In this document: piece by piece, positions 63,594 to 64,000 of the stretch
How the letters are laid out: each line of letters starts with the position of its first letter
How positions within the stretch are numbered: position 1 is the first letter of the stretch
Assembly (NCBI RefSeq): GCF_900086655.1
Contig: NZ_LT575476.1
Span: 1,840,503 to 1,904,502 of the forward strand
Reading direction: 5' to 3'
Length of the DNA stretch: 64,000 nucleotides
From: Paenibacillus tuaregi
GTDB taxonomy: Bacteria; Bacillota; Bacilli; Paenibacillales; Paenibacillaceae
The notes under the pieces: generated by a model
Told to the model about the DNA's origin: nothing
What the model saw: the letters and a program-made list of their open reading frames with translations, nothing else
Database searches by the model: none
Made by a program: the position numbers and the translations under genes

Positions 63594-63670
63594 TGTTTCC
63601 TGTTCAGAAACATTGAATCAGGCAATCTTTTTCAAAGTGTGTTGACACAAGAAACATTTTGGAATATTAT
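63594..63670 (+). promoter_or_regulatory. Promoter and possible operators of the XRE gene
   Basis: TTGACA (63642-63647), 17-base spacer, TATTAT (63665-63670). Upstream is an inverted pair TGTTTC (63594-63599) and GAAACA (63607-63612), with a third GAAACA at 63651-63656 between the hexamers, which suits autoregulation. Confidence 0.55.
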
Positions 63671-63718
63671 AGCACTACGAAAGATTTAATAGATTTATAT
63701 AAAAGGAGACGGCTTAGC

Positions 63719-64000
63719 TTGGATACACTATTATTAGGCGAATTTATCAAGGAAGGTAGAAAACGTAAAGGTTTATCGTTGAGAGGTCTTGCGGAAGCTG
63801 CCGGAATAAGTCCGTCCCAACTTAGTAAGCTTGAAAGGGGGCAAGTAAAGTTACCAGAAGACAGGACACTTGAGCGGTTAGCTGAGACATTAAACGTTGA
63901 TAAATTTGATTTTTTTGCTCTAGCTGGTCGGGTCTACACTGAAAAAAACGCCGATCCAACAGAAGAGATTTTACAAGGAATTAAAGAGGTTGCTGCATCT
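63719..64000 (+). CDS. XRE-family transcriptional regulator, 3' end missing
   Basis: 94 residues visible from TTG 63719, cut by the window edge. The helix-turn-helix is at about residues 8-62: IKEGRKRKGLSLRGLAEAAG, then ISPSQLSKLERGQVKLPEDR. AAAGGAG lies at good distance from the TTG. It would be a candidate for the element's repressor or another regulator; what follows is outside the window. Confidence 0.78.
   Translation, partial: MDTLLLGEFIKEGRKRKGLSLRGLAEAAGISPSQLSKLERGQVKLPEDRTLERLAETLNVDKFDFFALAGRVYTEKNADPTEEILQGIKEVAAS

Overview
The window is a chromosomal segment of a spore-forming Firmicute, most probably Paenibacillus. The signs are sigE/sigG next to the ylm-divIVA-ileS block, an LL-diaminopimelate aminotransferase, a PyrR-regulated pyrimidine operon without pyrD/pyrK, YjcZ-type and CotF-type sporulation genes, and moderate G+C.

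Core part (1-33,740). From the left: the end of sigE, sigG, then ylmC, pgeF, ylmE, sepF, ylmG, ylmH and divIVA. These cover late-sporulation sigma factors, PLP homeostasis and cell division. A T-box leader follows, controlling a type-2 (MupA-like) isoleucyl-tRNA synthetase. Next are a 200-bp palindromic repeat, a DUF5665-like membrane protein, a YteA-type zinc-finger protein, lspA, an RluD-type pseudouridine synthase and dapL. The pyrimidine operon pyrR-pyrB-pyrC-carA-carB-pyrF-pyrE follows a PyrR attenuator. A MacA/MacB-like ABC cluster comes next: two ATPases, a lipoprotein adaptor, a 10-TM FtsX-type permease and two paralogous solute-binding lipoproteins. An initiator tRNA-Met and a CAU-anticodon tRNA-Ile close this part.

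Spore-coat/tailocin part (33,988-54,240). Small sporulation genes (an aromatic-rich protein, CotF-like, two YjcZ-like) flank a locus that makes a contractile phage tail without a head. A divergent ImmR/ImmA control region with three operator copies faces an ArpU-type regulator. After a 650-bp non-coding stretch come tail terminator, YqzN-like, sheath, tube, tail assembly chaperone (with a full -1 frameshift signal), tape measure, LysM adaptor, hub, baseplate proteins, two fibres with a decayed chaperone remnant between them, an XkdW-like and an XkdX-like protein, small membrane proteins, a GH25 endolysin and a holin. There is no integrase, terminase, portal or capsid gene, so I read it as a domesticated PBSX/R-type tailocin. 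The order matches lysis-released particles whose host range is set by the fibres.

Integrated element (55,351 to the right edge). A tRNA-Leu(UAA) gene is cut in its anticodon loop and a tyrosine recombinase gene starts about 150 bp later. The element then carries a decayed PD-(D/E)XK nuclease, an HTH replication-type protein, its own sigma-70 factor, several small phage genes, a DnaC-like loader, a DnaB-like helicase and the start of an XRE regulator. Codon and base use differ from the core, with many CG, ACG and CGA words. This is the early/replication half of a prophage or related element whose other end lies outside the window.

Notable points are the frameshift cassette in the tail chaperone, the headless tail locus, the interrupted tRNA-Leu, the element-borne sigma factor, and an ABC ATPase with an AbrB-like tail beside solute-binding proteins that have no importer.
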